From: Saccoglossus kowalevskii | Lineage: Eukaryota; Hemichordata; Enteropneusta; Harrimaniidae | Assembly: GCF_000003605.2 (NCBI RefSeq) | Contig: NW_003142305.1 | Coordinates: 307,259-360,419 of the forward strand | Length of the DNA: 53,161 bases | Reading direction: 5' to 3' | In this document: positions 1 to 13,300 of the stretch, one piece after another | Layout of the letters: each line of letters opens with the position of its first letter | Position numbering within the stretch: the first letter of the stretch is position 1 | Program-made: the position numbers and the translations under genes | Notes under the pieces: generated by a model | What the model was told of the DNA's origin: nothing | What the model saw: only the letters and a program-made list of their open reading frames with translations | The model's database searches: none

Positions 1-3000
1 GCATATTTCAAACTACAGTGTCCATACAAATAAAATACTAACAAAACTTTAAAAGTCATACAATAAGCTTTCCGAGAATATATAGTTTTGTGGACAAGGG
101 AGGTCATCTTGGTTTCCTAATTAACTAATTATAATACCTGTCAGGTAAACTGTATCTCTACCTTAATTTACCTACTGTTAATTGTTAGTTTGTATTAAAA
201 TGAATTTTAATTAATTACGCATTACCTGAAATCCAAAATGCAAGTTTACATAATGTCACCTATATGCACAATACTGTGTTGGTTCCAATACCAATAGTCG
301 GTTGGTTGCCTTTCTTGTATTAACACACCATGTCATCTACCGTTTCTCAGGTATACATGGCCTATTTCATCCTAACTTGGTACATTAGTTATACACACTT
401 GGTTAATTGGCATTTATTCAAAGATTCCACTCAAAATGAATCGAAGTTGGTGATCATAACAAAAAACATATTATATGCGTGTTCCAATTATGATTATTCG
501 AAAATATTATGTGCATATTTGCGGGCATTAATGAATCGGTACGCTATGAAACAATGATGGATGGAGTAGCTTATACTCAGTGAAGCCTGGTGGAGGTATA
601 TCATCGTATCAAACGCAAACGTTTTTGAATATATCTGTATATAGGTTATTATATTATTTAAAAATGGTAGTAATTTTTTTTAAACACAACCAAGGTTTAT
701 TCACTATAGAAGTATGTAACGGAGGTATTCCATTATGTGTTTACACCCCCTCTTCTCCGGCCGGGACACGTGTTTGAAGAAAACAGGGAAATTCTCATTA
801 CACAATGCTGTCGATGCTATATTGCTGGGCTTTATTGAAGCCTACTGCAATCTTAATCGAAATGCCTTCAGTTTATCTTGTCGTAAAAGGGCATGATCGG
901 TATATAGTACGTGATATGGACTATGTTGCATGTCACCAGGAATTAAATTGGTCGGTTAATTTAGTGGAATGTAATTTGCCCTTGAACTGTGTATTGACTA
1001 CTAATACGTGTACTGTGTGATTGTCAGTAGTCTCATCAGAACTATGATGTCTATTGTGTGTGTGTGTGTGTGTGTGTGTACATCGAATGTAATAATAATA
1101 AAACACGATAAAAATATTGAGTACATCTTGCGCGTGTGCGTCTGTCTGTCCGTGCGTCATTACATTCTTTGATCTGCCAAAAAAAAAACAAATGGTTTGC
1201 ATTAAATTATAATTTGGTGAAAGATTCCATGCAGTCTATTTATTTTGTTTTTCTTGTATTTTGACTAAGAGCCTATACCTCAGAGACTTCCCATTTTAAA
1301 TGCATTGTTTTCATATTTCGTATTCAACTTAAATAAACAAACCATACTTTAGTTAATTGACGCGTAAAAGAAAAACATTTTGCTAATTGTGAAAATGAGA
1401 TTTTTTTCAATGCAAAGGCTGAGGATTACTGTGCTTTCTCCAAGAGTTGAAATATTGATTTCTAGTGAGAGGATTTGATAACTGCTGTTTGATCGTACCC
1501 ACAATATATCAGAAAGACAATGATTCGTTAGTATTAAATTTAACTCGGGATATTTAAATCTATTTGTATGTCAACACATCAGTTATTTACAACACATGGC
1601 TGCACATGATTGGACTGTATACTTCTATGTATGTAATCGCTTTCAAATTGTACATTTATGAAAACTATTCACAGGTAATATGAACAGAAATTTTATTCAA
1701 ATATGCATGAAAAACTCAAATTTCAAATTAGCTGATTTGTGTTACGTATTCAAAACATACATGCCAATATCAAAAGTATTACTGAACATGCCTTAAAACT
1801 AATGAATTGACAGCTTACGTGACGTTCTAGTAGTAAATTACGTTTTATTATTCACAGCTACTTGTCTGCAAAACAGGTTTATTTACGTTGTATGTCCATA
1901 AATTGCTATAATTTTTTCAGTTTTAATGACAACAGCGCATATACTCCAAAATGAAAAGACGCGATTACTGTTATTGTTTGTCCTGCTTGAGGTGACGTAC
2001 CACACACAGTTTGTGAATCACTGTATTCTTGAAATATATGTATTCATATATATATAGTTCTTTGGTATATCGACATGGAGCTGGTTCTGAGCGTATTGCA
2101 TTTTTCATTATAGAATGTTGTGTGAATAATGGATTTGTGGAAAAAAGTTGTCTAATAAGTATATTGTGTGTCTCTTCTATTTCTAAAGCCGATTGAGCAA
2201 ATAGCTGACAATACATTGCTGCAATAAAGACACACACGTAATATCTGCTGAAATGTATTCAATATCTAATGGTTATGTTTACCATTAAGAGTAAGTGACT
2301 GAGAACAGAACAAATGTCGGTCACGATAGACATTCATTCATAATCTGAGATACTATTTTGTATTATTTGTTTTGAGATAGAGATAAATGGTTAACAAAAT
2401 GTATTTTAAATTAACTTTAATGAATGATAATAAATTTTTAAAAAGTAATCTATACCGGAAGTGACAAAGCATTCAATTTTGTTCGCATATTTTCACGCAA
2501 CAATCTCAGAAACTTACAGTGATATATCTATGGGAGTAGGAAGCTTAAAATATCGTTATTTGATTCACAATCATTAGTACAGTGTAGTAACACGTGTTTT
2601 CTTTCTGTCGCCTGTTATTGACATTACTGTGCTGTTACTTGGGTCACACTTTACATCATATAGAGACACTTCTGGAAAATCCACAGCAATGCTAAGTGGA
2701 ATCGTGATCTGATATTTAATTAAATTCGGCATACCCTATATACACTAGATGTACGTTAAGGGTACAGTCACGCAAATTATTATTTTGGTACATGTGAGTG
2801 TCGAGTTTCCCATTTCATGATAATTAATATCACGTATGTATTAATAATTCTAGGCATTCTTTTGGGAAATATTTAATTGTCAACAGCACCAGAGTGTTAG
2901 AGGAGCGTGTTTTGTTCATCTTTAGAGAGCCTGGCGGCATTTACAATTTTGTTTGTATACTACGTGTATTATTGCCATGGGGTGGATTGATTGTTTTGCC

Positions 3001-6000
3001 TGTCTGTCGCAAAAAATAACACGATGCCACGCTGGTATCCACTGTGCCAGCCAGCAATATTTTTTATAACCAGAGGCGGTAATAAAACTATTTCCTTGAG
3101 GGTAGTATTGCAAGATAAAATATTGCAATACGAATCTCGTCCTATTCGAAATCAACTAATTATATCCAGTAGGGTTTTCTTGATTGCGTGGATGTATGAA
3201 TAGGTTGGAATATACTAGTAGTGGGAATCGGTAACTGAAATTAATGGGTACCCTTGCATGCATAAATAGTAAAGAATGAAGCAATTCTCTCGCTTTTCAT
3301 ACGCGAAGACATTGTCAATCTAGGCAACCATTGACAAGTATTTCTTTTACGTCATGTTGGTTTCTTCCATTCATTTGTTTTACACAGAACAACATTAAAC
3401 AATTTATGCTCAATGACCAATTTACAGTAATAGATATATGAGTATATTGTTGAATTCGGTTGTATTTGAGAGATAGAGCGTATATGATGAAGTGTTCAAC
3501 TGATCTAGACCATTATTTAACAATCAAACCAATTTATTCCACACAACAGTTTTGCGGACCGTTCCACAACTAATGTTGCAAGACAAATTACTCCATATCC
3601 GGAATTTGATTGTTTCGTATTTCACCACGTCGAACACAAAGTCCCATAACACATTATGTCTATGTGTTCTGTGTACCAGGTAACAATGATTGCATTCCAC
3701 TTGCACCATAATGTTTACAATGTGTATATGACTGTGATGGTATTATTCAGTCGTCGATCATTTGAGTTGGACAAGTTTTGTACCAGGTTCTGTGAGTAAA
3801 TGTGGTTCCATTTGCTCCACTTGCTAAAAGTTATAATGTTGCAAATGTTTTGAGACCCTCAATCTGATTAAAGTCTGATGTATTGTACGGCGTGTATTTT
3901 TTTATTTCATATATTTTATTTTATTAGTGGTATATTGTGTAAATTGATGTATTATTTTAACATGCATCTTACTTTGTATTATAACTGCCGCGATGACCAA
4001 ATCATTTGCCAGCAAATAAATCATAAAAAAGTACATGAATTCAATATTTAAAACAAATTAAAAAAATGGAATTTTGTTTTAATCAGATTGCTTTGGCCCT
4101 GTGAAATCCAAGAGTATAGCAATATACCTTCCCAAACTACAATATTGTGTCAATACAGGTGAGATGACAATTAGGTACAATGACTTGTATTGCTATTTAA
4201 TTATGTATTCATTATTGTAAATTTATGAAATCCTCAATAAATAAAACAGTGTTTTGACACTTTATTATAGCCACTGTTTGGGTAGATATATTAGAATTTA
4301 TAGATTATATAATACTATCCTTGGCGTCATCTTTGATTTCACAGACAATGCTGCTAACTAAAGCATTGCATATAATATTCGTAGATACATACACACGTGT
4401 ACAAGTGTGCATTGCACTGGACATATGGAAACGAGAGGTATAAATATAACAGACATTGTTCACTCAGTGTTTCATGGAGACTGTAAAATACGTTTCCTTG
4501 GATACAAACACTTTCACTATAGGGGAATTACACAACACATACAGTGCGGTAAATTTGAAGTGCTCATTTTCAGAGCTTCCTGTTTTGCTAAAGAGAAGAA
4601 AAAAACGAACATGGAAGGGTGTATCAATGGTTAATATAAAGAGATGGGTCATTAGAGATAATGATTTTTGAAACATAGGAAAAACAGTGGAAAAAATATA
4701 CTTAGTGAAAATATACCACCATTTGAAGAAAGCAAAAACAAAAATTACAACAACATGATCCTGACAACAATTATTTGTTCAAATCTAACTTAGAAACACA
4801 ATAATATATAGTTTTATCATTGTACCATATCACCTCCAGTTTATAATGGTTGACCACCTACATTAAACATAATCATTCATTTTCTGTATGTATCTATTTA
4901 TTTTGTGCTCCAACCTGTTATTGCTAATGTCGACTACTGTGTCTACTTCAAAATTGCCTTGTCCTTTCTATTCAGTCTTTTTCTTTGATGATTTAATTTG
5001 ATATGATTAAGAACCATTGTCTAAACATGGAATAAACTTTTAGTGGCCAGAGATGCAAGTCAATTAAAATTAAGGATATATGTTTTGACTGGGCACTGGG
5101 AATCGTGTTTTTCATTATTTTCTATATTTGTAACAATTAGTTCATGTTCAAGGACTATGTTATTTTAATAGTGTTCCATTAGTGCTCTGCATGATCCAGC
5201 TGACTTTCAACAAATATGTGGGTAGGTCTTATCCAACCTCGACTTGACAGTATAATTGCTATACACGCTGTGTATTTTCATACCGTTTACGGAGAAATAT
5301 GTTAGAACAACCTGTTTAGTAACGACGAGTGTCAGTTATACTTCACTTATATAAGGGTGCTGACAATATTTTATCATATAATATACATTGTACATTATAT
5401 ACGACCCATCTTGAACACGATGCGAAGCCTCAGTCAACGACTTTTACAAGCTACAATTTGAATTATAATTGAAATTTGTCACTAGAAATGTTTATTTTTA
5501 TTCATGCATATATATAGTTTACATTGATCTATGTATGATTGAGCTAATGGATGATTTTGCAATGGTGGGATTAAGAAAAAGCTGCTACTTACAAATACTC
5601 TAGGCCAAGGTTACATGTATTACATTGCATGCGTTTATAACACAAATATAAAAAACACACAAATCTTGTGGCGTTCATTCCACTAATTTAGTAAACGAAA
5701 CATAAACGACTCCTATAAAGACCAATTAAAAGATTATTTCTGGTTACCCAACGCGAAGAAGAACTATTATAGTAGGATAATATTTTTCATGGGCAAAAGT
5801 ACACCCTGGCATTATGTCAATACTTCCAGACTCATTCCGATAGTTTATTTTTAGACTTATCTTAGATTGAAATAGTTGACCAATTTCCAGATTACGTGAC
5901 TCAAAAACAGACTCTATTTGGAGGGAACATTTATATAAATATTTCCAATAGACGTCTTCAATTCCAGGATGTAGACAATGTAGCGAGCTGTGATTAGACA

Positions 6001-7167
6001 ATTGTGATCGGTAATGCATGTACGTGAATAAACCTGAATGAGAAAGCCCTAACACGCGTGCTCATTTATGCGACCTATTAGATCATACGGTCAATAAAGA
6101 TAAAAAGGGTTTTGTATTAGCTAAGATCTAAGTGTCGACTTTCGTTATCAGTTGGATATCTTGAGACCAATTTGAACAGACATCTAAGGAGACAAGTCTG
6201 ATCTGAATTGTATGATTTGACAAAACTGAACTAAACTGGACTTGAAGAGATCTGGCAGTACTCTTGACTTTTGCCCAAAGGCTCATAATTACATAATTCA
6301 AAAATAATGTTTCCGCATCATTTTCATTTTTATTTCACGCAGGCTGTAGTGTTCAACATTAAACACATGTAGCGCCATTATTAGTAATGATGGCTGCCTC
6401 GTGCTGTTTTTTTTATTACATCTTTGTACTCAATTAACTATAATTAAGTTTATTCGCACTCATTATCAATTTGACAGATTTACAGCTTATGTGATTGTCT
6501 ATTTTTTGTTTGTTAGTGCTTACTATATCCGTACAGCGGTATCTCCTCGATTTATTTAAGTATTCAGAACTTTCAAATAATTTCTAACAATCCACAAATA
6601 GACGAAAACAAAATCACCGAACCGTTAAATGTAATTCAATATGTTTCTGAAAATAATATGTATTTAATTAACCCGTATTTAAAATATGAATAATTTAGAA
6701 CTTAAAGTGGTAATGACAATAATCGGCTGGTATACAGTTTCATAACTTGAAACTGTAGTAGCCAATCGCTGGTCATGGTACTGAATCACACATCCGAACA
6801 ACCTAGCTTACTAGAAAGTCTCCAACAGATCTGAAAGTTGGTCTAAGGTAGGTAAGTGTTTCTTTTAGAGGGACGTGGGCAACATAAGTATAATCCAGCA
6901 TTGTGTGTCTTTATCATCTCGACTTAATACAATGTTTCTTTTACTTACCTAAAAAGTCCTTGTGGTGTCTCTAGCGTTCAATGTGACAACTGATGTACAC
7001 TTGGTTAAAATTCGGAAACATGGTAATGATGCCCTGGCAACGAATACCCAATGCAGTGATGATACGCACTAGCGGATTTACGTAGTGCTGAGTGTTACAA
7101 AGAATCATTCACACTGAGCATTGTCCACCGGGAATCCACCACACGCGGCAGATGTACCGACTGCGTT
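1..7167. other. Upstream intergenic DNA, no gene recognised
   Basis: AT-rich sequence with only short chance open frames, none longer than about 103 codons (the longest, minus strand 5744-6055, resembles no family I know). A TG dinucleotide microsatellite lies at 1055-1079. I see no splice-bounded domain exon, RNA gene or transposon ends. It presumably contains the promoter of the plus-strand gene that starts near 7.2 kb, but no clear core promoter could be picked out. Confidence 0.5.
1055..1079. repeat. TG dinucleotide microsatellite
   Basis: About twelve uninterrupted TG units in intergenic DNA, seen directly. Confidence 0.95.
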
Positions 7168-7236
7168 GTGAATAGACGTAACATCGTCATTAGGCGTCGA
7201 GTCATATACATCGTGCACTGTGAGATCCCGTTAAAT

Positions 7237-7344
7237 ATGATACACTCCGGGTTTTTAGTGATAGCCTGTGTAATACTGACATCATCTGTGACATTAAGCT
7301 CAAGGGGACACCATTTGCGAAATGCGCGTGATGTGATCAGCCAG
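7237..7344 (+). CDS. Candidate first exon: signal peptide
   Basis: The ATG at 7237 opens a 36-codon exon beginning MIHSGFLVIACVILTSS, a typical short n-region, hydrophobic core and polar c-region. It ends CAG|GTAAGG in phase 0, which matches the phase-0 acceptor of the EGF exon at 12601. An in-frame ATG at 7168 would put 23 basic residues before the hydrophobic stretch, so 7237 is preferred. The resulting intron is 5.3 kb. An unseen exon could lie between, and transcript data could move the start. Confidence 0.6.
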
Positions 7345-10300
7345 GTAAGGAAAACTGTTCATAAAAATACCACACATACACACACAAGCATATGACGGTA
7401 TGTTCTCGTAGTTACTAATTGTTGTGTTGCGTGTGACTTATCTCAGCACCCTGACTCTGGGATGTTCTAAAAGTGTCTAACGCCCAACACTTTACCCAAA
7501 CATCGTACACTTATTAACTTATCCTAATTATCCTGAATACAATGTGATAGGGTGTGTGCAGATTGTATTACTTATTATCATGGATCGTCAACAGATGACT
7601 TTATTGCTTCTATTACTTCAGTACATTGAAACGACCATTTTTACATTGCGTGTATGTTACATACCAATAATACATCGAATGCAAACACTCTGAGTTACTT
7701 TTCAGTGGAAATATCCCTTCCCCCAAATTACAGGAACCGTAGTGACTTGCGCAAGTCATGGATGAGTAATCTTGACGTTAATCCCATCAATCACGTTTAC
7801 TCATAGAGAATATTTATCGATATAAACGTGTTTGCTACAATTTCATTATAAAATCATCAATGACCTTTCAGATTAGAGATTTATTGATCAATTGATGTTA
7901 TTTCAAACGTTTTAAAATGTCGTAGTAATGAAGTAATTAAATTTATATTAGATGGAACTATCCCGATTCGACCAGAGAAATTCAATTCCAACCACATGCT
8001 GTTTATAGAACACAACTAGCGGTTCACAATATTATTGTCAGTACTTATTGACGATATATGTGTAGTGGTACCATTGATAACACAATAATTCACTTTGAAC
8101 TTTTCTTTAACCATACCCTGAGGTGAAATCAGCAACAGTTCACGCAAAGATCAACAATTAAGTCAATTTCGTTGACGTTTCTATGAGAGATTTCTATGAA
8201 ACGCGATAAACAAGAACATATATATAACAGCAACATAGCATGTAGCTAGAGGCGTTGTCAATCAATTATCGCGGGGTGGATACTTCGTAAGTGATGTGTG
8301 TCATTATTCCACTATAATTTCGGAGAATTCCATTGTAACAGTATAATTTATTGTAATTACTAGTCATCAAGATTATACTACATGGTCAGTTTAACTAATC
8401 ACCTGTCAGATCACACATTTTTCTTCACGCCGTAGCCTATTAACCAGCAAATGTTGACGATTTCATGAACCTTCACAAAATCGCGAACATGTCTATGAAA
8501 TTGAGTCTGAATAGTTCGGTGAAACATAGCCCTAGAACTGGGTGGCATATACAAATTCGGTAACCTATTTTAAATGTAATAATGCAAAATCAAAAACGAG
8601 ATTAACGAAAACCAGAAACGGCCAATCACACGGGGAACATTTTTCTTATGTTCACAGCAACTTCCGTAATTTAATCTTCTAAGCAAATATCAACAAAAAA
8701 GTACACTTCTCTCGACATAATAAATATTTTCTATAGTTTAGTAAATGGTTGAACATCGCAATTATTATTACTCGTGTTTCCCATGTCGCTACTTTAAGAA
8801 ATATACTACGATATTGATTTTAACGGAAAATGTCAGTGATTGAAATTCCACAAGATTAGCAAGGACTGTTTGCTAGCGTGGTGTTACACTACTGTTATAT
8901 CATGGCCCTGTTTATTATTCATTGAAATGCCGTGGTGATTAAATCAGTTTACAGATTTGCAGAATACGTTCAAATGTACCCATAATTATTTGAAACACGA
9001 GGACCAAATTTTAGTACCTAATTTAACTTCTTGAATAGAAATCTATGTTGCTCATTCAATTGCAGCTGCCTACTAATGTGTAAGAGGATTCTTCCAATCT
9101 GGATTAGTTAGTCTTTTGTATTCTGACGTATGTAATTCAAGATTGGGTGGCAGTGTACTTAAAGTATCTGCGCTGTTTGTATTCGTGTTTAATTATCAAC
9201 ACATTGCACATATTGTTATTTGTAAACATTTTACAAGAACGCAATATAATGTTACAATTACAAGAAAAAGGTGAAGTTGAGGCTCAAATTTGTATTAGTA
9301 ATATCATATCACTCCGTTTACCTATTTGTCTCTAGAGACACGATTTCCATCACTGGCATTTATTTTTTATACATAATACACGCAAATGATTTTCAATCAA
9401 TCGTAATTGGACGGCATCGCTACTTAAGGTGTAACGCTACCCCGATTTATGGTTAGTGGGCATGCTGGATGGTTTTACGTTGCATTAAATGCGATTGAGG
9501 TCACCTCGTAGCACTATTCGACTGATACACGTTATCACTAAGCAAGATACAATAGAAATAGTTAAAAGCCATATACAAATGAACTGAATATGGAATAGGG
9601 TTAATTTTACTGTGACTGCCTTGGCTGTGTTAAGTACTTACATACGTCATCACAACTTTAATGGCATCTAACTTATCCTAGGGTGAAATGGATTAATATG
9701 TAATTTATCAACGATATATCTCGATTAGAATATATACGCCTCGATGAAAACATCGTTGAACAGATACTGCTTCGCGTAACATGGTGCACAACGTTTGGCT
9801 ATGTCACTATGTATACATCCGTTTTTCATTTGTATAACTTTAATTAATTTTATTGTAAACACTTAAGAGCGCTACCAAAATTCAATACCAATTCAATACC
9901 GAAGTTCCGTCACTAGAGTCATGCAGTGTATTTATCCTGCAATTGATTCAAGTTCAGAGGAATTGTGTGGAGTTAATACCTGCGTAACCACATTTGAATA
10001 GTGAGAATGGAAGCCGCGGCGTTCATTGTTAGAGGTTTTACGCGAACCCATAACTCAAGGCAATGTGTATTTAATTGCAGATTCATTCCCTGGTGTTATT
10101 AATTGGTAGCGTTTCACCTTCGCCGTGTATCGTTGCCGTAGTAACGCTTTTATGTCCGTTATAATCTCCAGGGTTTTAAGATTGTATTAATTTAGAAAAA
10201 AATATCAACGATAATCATAATTTTTGATTTGATCTATAAGCCTAGCGATAAATAGTACGAACACACCATACAATAATACCAGTCATGGATGAGTGTCGAA

Positions 10301-13300
10301 AGAAAAAATATAATCCACAACCTTTATGAAAGCCTTCTTATCTTACAAGAGAATTCTTGAATTGTGGGAAAAAAGAGATGTTCAAGAAATAGTTTGTAAT
10401 TTGAGAGATGTACATAAGCCCTGCAAGTGAGTATATGTTTCAACGAGTTTGTTATGCTGTCTTTCAGACGCTTAAATTATTTAAATTTGATGGCGCACAA
10501 AATCTTTTCATATAAACATTCGTATGACGTCACACATGACTCGATTAGGAATCAAAACACGATTATAAAAAAAACATAGTGGGCTATGTGGAACTACGAA
10601 TGGTATACCTTTATTGCTTCAATTATGTTCATTTCCTCCTCTTTTATTGCCCAATCTTCAAGGTTGAAATGAATCATCGACTAAGTGATAATGTATTCCC
10701 AGGTTACCAGTAGACCGTTTGCTTCCATGGATTGGAACATGTATGCTATTGGTGAATTGAGTTGTCGTGCGAATGTGTTTTCTCTTAAAATTCCGATCGG
10801 GTTTATGACAAATAAAATGATAATGAACAGACAATGTTTATTTCCATGATCGTGAACTACAGTGCAGGAAGTACGTAAGCGAGAAGCACATTAGATGTCA
10901 TGGATTTGTATTTGTTTTAATGTACATGTATATTGAACTCTTTAAATGTGCACACTTATAAGTGCCACCAGAATGTCTCATACATATGCCAAGTTATCTT
11001 TAACATAATTCATGTACACATTATTCCAGTGATAGTACCCATATTAAAATATTTCGCATAATATGTATGTATGTACAACTGGTATTGAGATATTATTATT
11101 GTTGAAAATGTAATATATGATAGACAAATCATACAATGAATATAATTGCACTTATTAGAATGTTTATATTAAATATTACCTCATCTTTTATGGATAAACA
11201 ATAATTATTTTATAGATGTATAACACTGTATGTAATATTGCAGTCTGAAGAACACCTGCTGTGTTATTGTATATTTTGACAAGCGAGTTTTTTTGGTCTG
11301 AATTTTAAAATATTATTATAACTGTTTTATTAGATTGTAAATCACCGTATCGAAAGAATTGTTTCGAATTTAGCGAAAACTTATTAGTGTTATTTTCAGT
11401 GGGGATAGTTTTCATAAGACAACAAGTGACATGACTGTAGTCATACTATCTAACACAGCACCGCACGTTTTTATCACATAATAGTAAAAAACGTGTCACG
11501 TGACGTGAATGGTGGGATATTGTTGTGGTGAATAAATAATATACACTTTGTCCTTGTATGCTGTAAATATAATTTTATAAACTATCGTGATTGTCTAGGA
11601 AGTATGTACTAAATTAAATAACACACCCAACCATGGATTGTTGAATACAAGTCGTATCGAGGAAAAAACACAAAATAAGTCACCTTTGTTAATATTTTGT
11701 ACACTGTACGAATTGTAAATTTTAAATAATTTGTTAATTTGTTCTTTTGTGTGTATTAATTACGTTGTACGTTTTGTACATCAAAGTTGCTCATTTGACC
11801 ACCTAATCACCTAATGTTTAACGACTTTGTCACTTCAATATTTTATTGCAGTTAATATGAGGCAAAGCACGTTACATGTTATCTCAGATTTGCATATGTT
11901 AACGCATCATATATATTATGACAGTGGCCGGTCAAGTGTTATTCCGGCTTTTCCAGAGGTGGCGGCACGATATTCTGCATGGGGGGGGGGGCGAGATCTG
12001 CTCACTAACCTCGTGCCTAAGACGTGACCTGACTAGAGAGTCTGGGGGCATGCTCCCTTTTAAAAATTTTGAGGGGCAAATTTTGCTGACACAAAGGGTT
12101 TCAGCTTGAAACGTATTTCTGCCCGCCCCCGTGCTGCCGCCACTGTTTTAGCGTTTCCATAAATACATTTATTATGGTAGCGAAAGTGTGTGACCTAATA
12201 TGTAAATACATACTAATAAAGCTTTATTTAAACGTGTGAGTAAATCATAACATCTGTTATCACTTCTTGGTCTTACTTAACCTTGAGGTCAATATTCCAT
12301 TCTTTTGTAAATGAATTTATCTATGTTTGTGTGAGTATGTGTATGTGTGTGTGGGGGGGGTGCGCGGTGTGTTCTCTGTACACTGTTATTGTTATATATC
12401 CATTGTCTTTGTTGAAATCCCTATACGACTAGTGATTTAGGATTAATGGTGGGTATGTGCTTCTTATTGTTCATACTAATAATGCCACATAGCAATACAT
12501 ATGAATACATGAATTTTTAAAGAATTGTCTAAGTAAACTGCAAAACAATGTGAGTAAGTACAAATAATAAAGCTTCATACATTTCGTACATTTATACTAG
12601 GTGTGCGTATCAGCTGATCATGTAGATATATGCGATACCCAGCCTTGCAAACCACCCGCAACATGTCAACCGTCTTGCACTGAGCTAGGATACATATGTA
12701 TGTGCCACACGGACGTATTTCTTGGTCTTCGTTGTAATGAGCTTGCTGTCAGCGTTGGTAAGATATGTGTATACTGTCACTTTAAATTCTATGGTCGCTT
12801 GAATATAACATTAGTTACTGTACATATCACAGTATCTGCATCCGAGCTGTATAATATGACAATAAAGGAAAAATATATTTTGTTAACCATTTGCAAAGTC
12901 AAACCAAAGTCAACTTTTAACATTTGAAACACAGAACTTATAACCACATTTTTCACAAAATGGCCTGTGGCTAATAGAATATTTTCTTAACAGTCATAAA
13001 ACTTAAAGCGGAAGTTTCGTCACCTGCGCACGCGCGGGAATCCCAAGCGACGATAACAACACACGCTAAAAACAATGTAAACATGTTGTAAACAATGACA
13101 CGCTATGGCCATCTGACACATGCGCAGGCGACGACTCCCCCGCTAATACTTAGAATAGGAATAATGTATTTCGGGGTAGAAACATGTGACGTTCAGACGG
13201 TGTTTAATTGCGTAAATTTCTCAAACCAACACTTTGCGTACACACTGATTGTAATTATTTGCAAAACTGGAAGATAATTATTTATATATTCTTGTCTTAT

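Noticed and set aside
5744-6055. 103-codon minus-strand open frame.
   Set aside because: No recognisable domain, no splice context and no partner exons; likely chance in a long AT-rich region.
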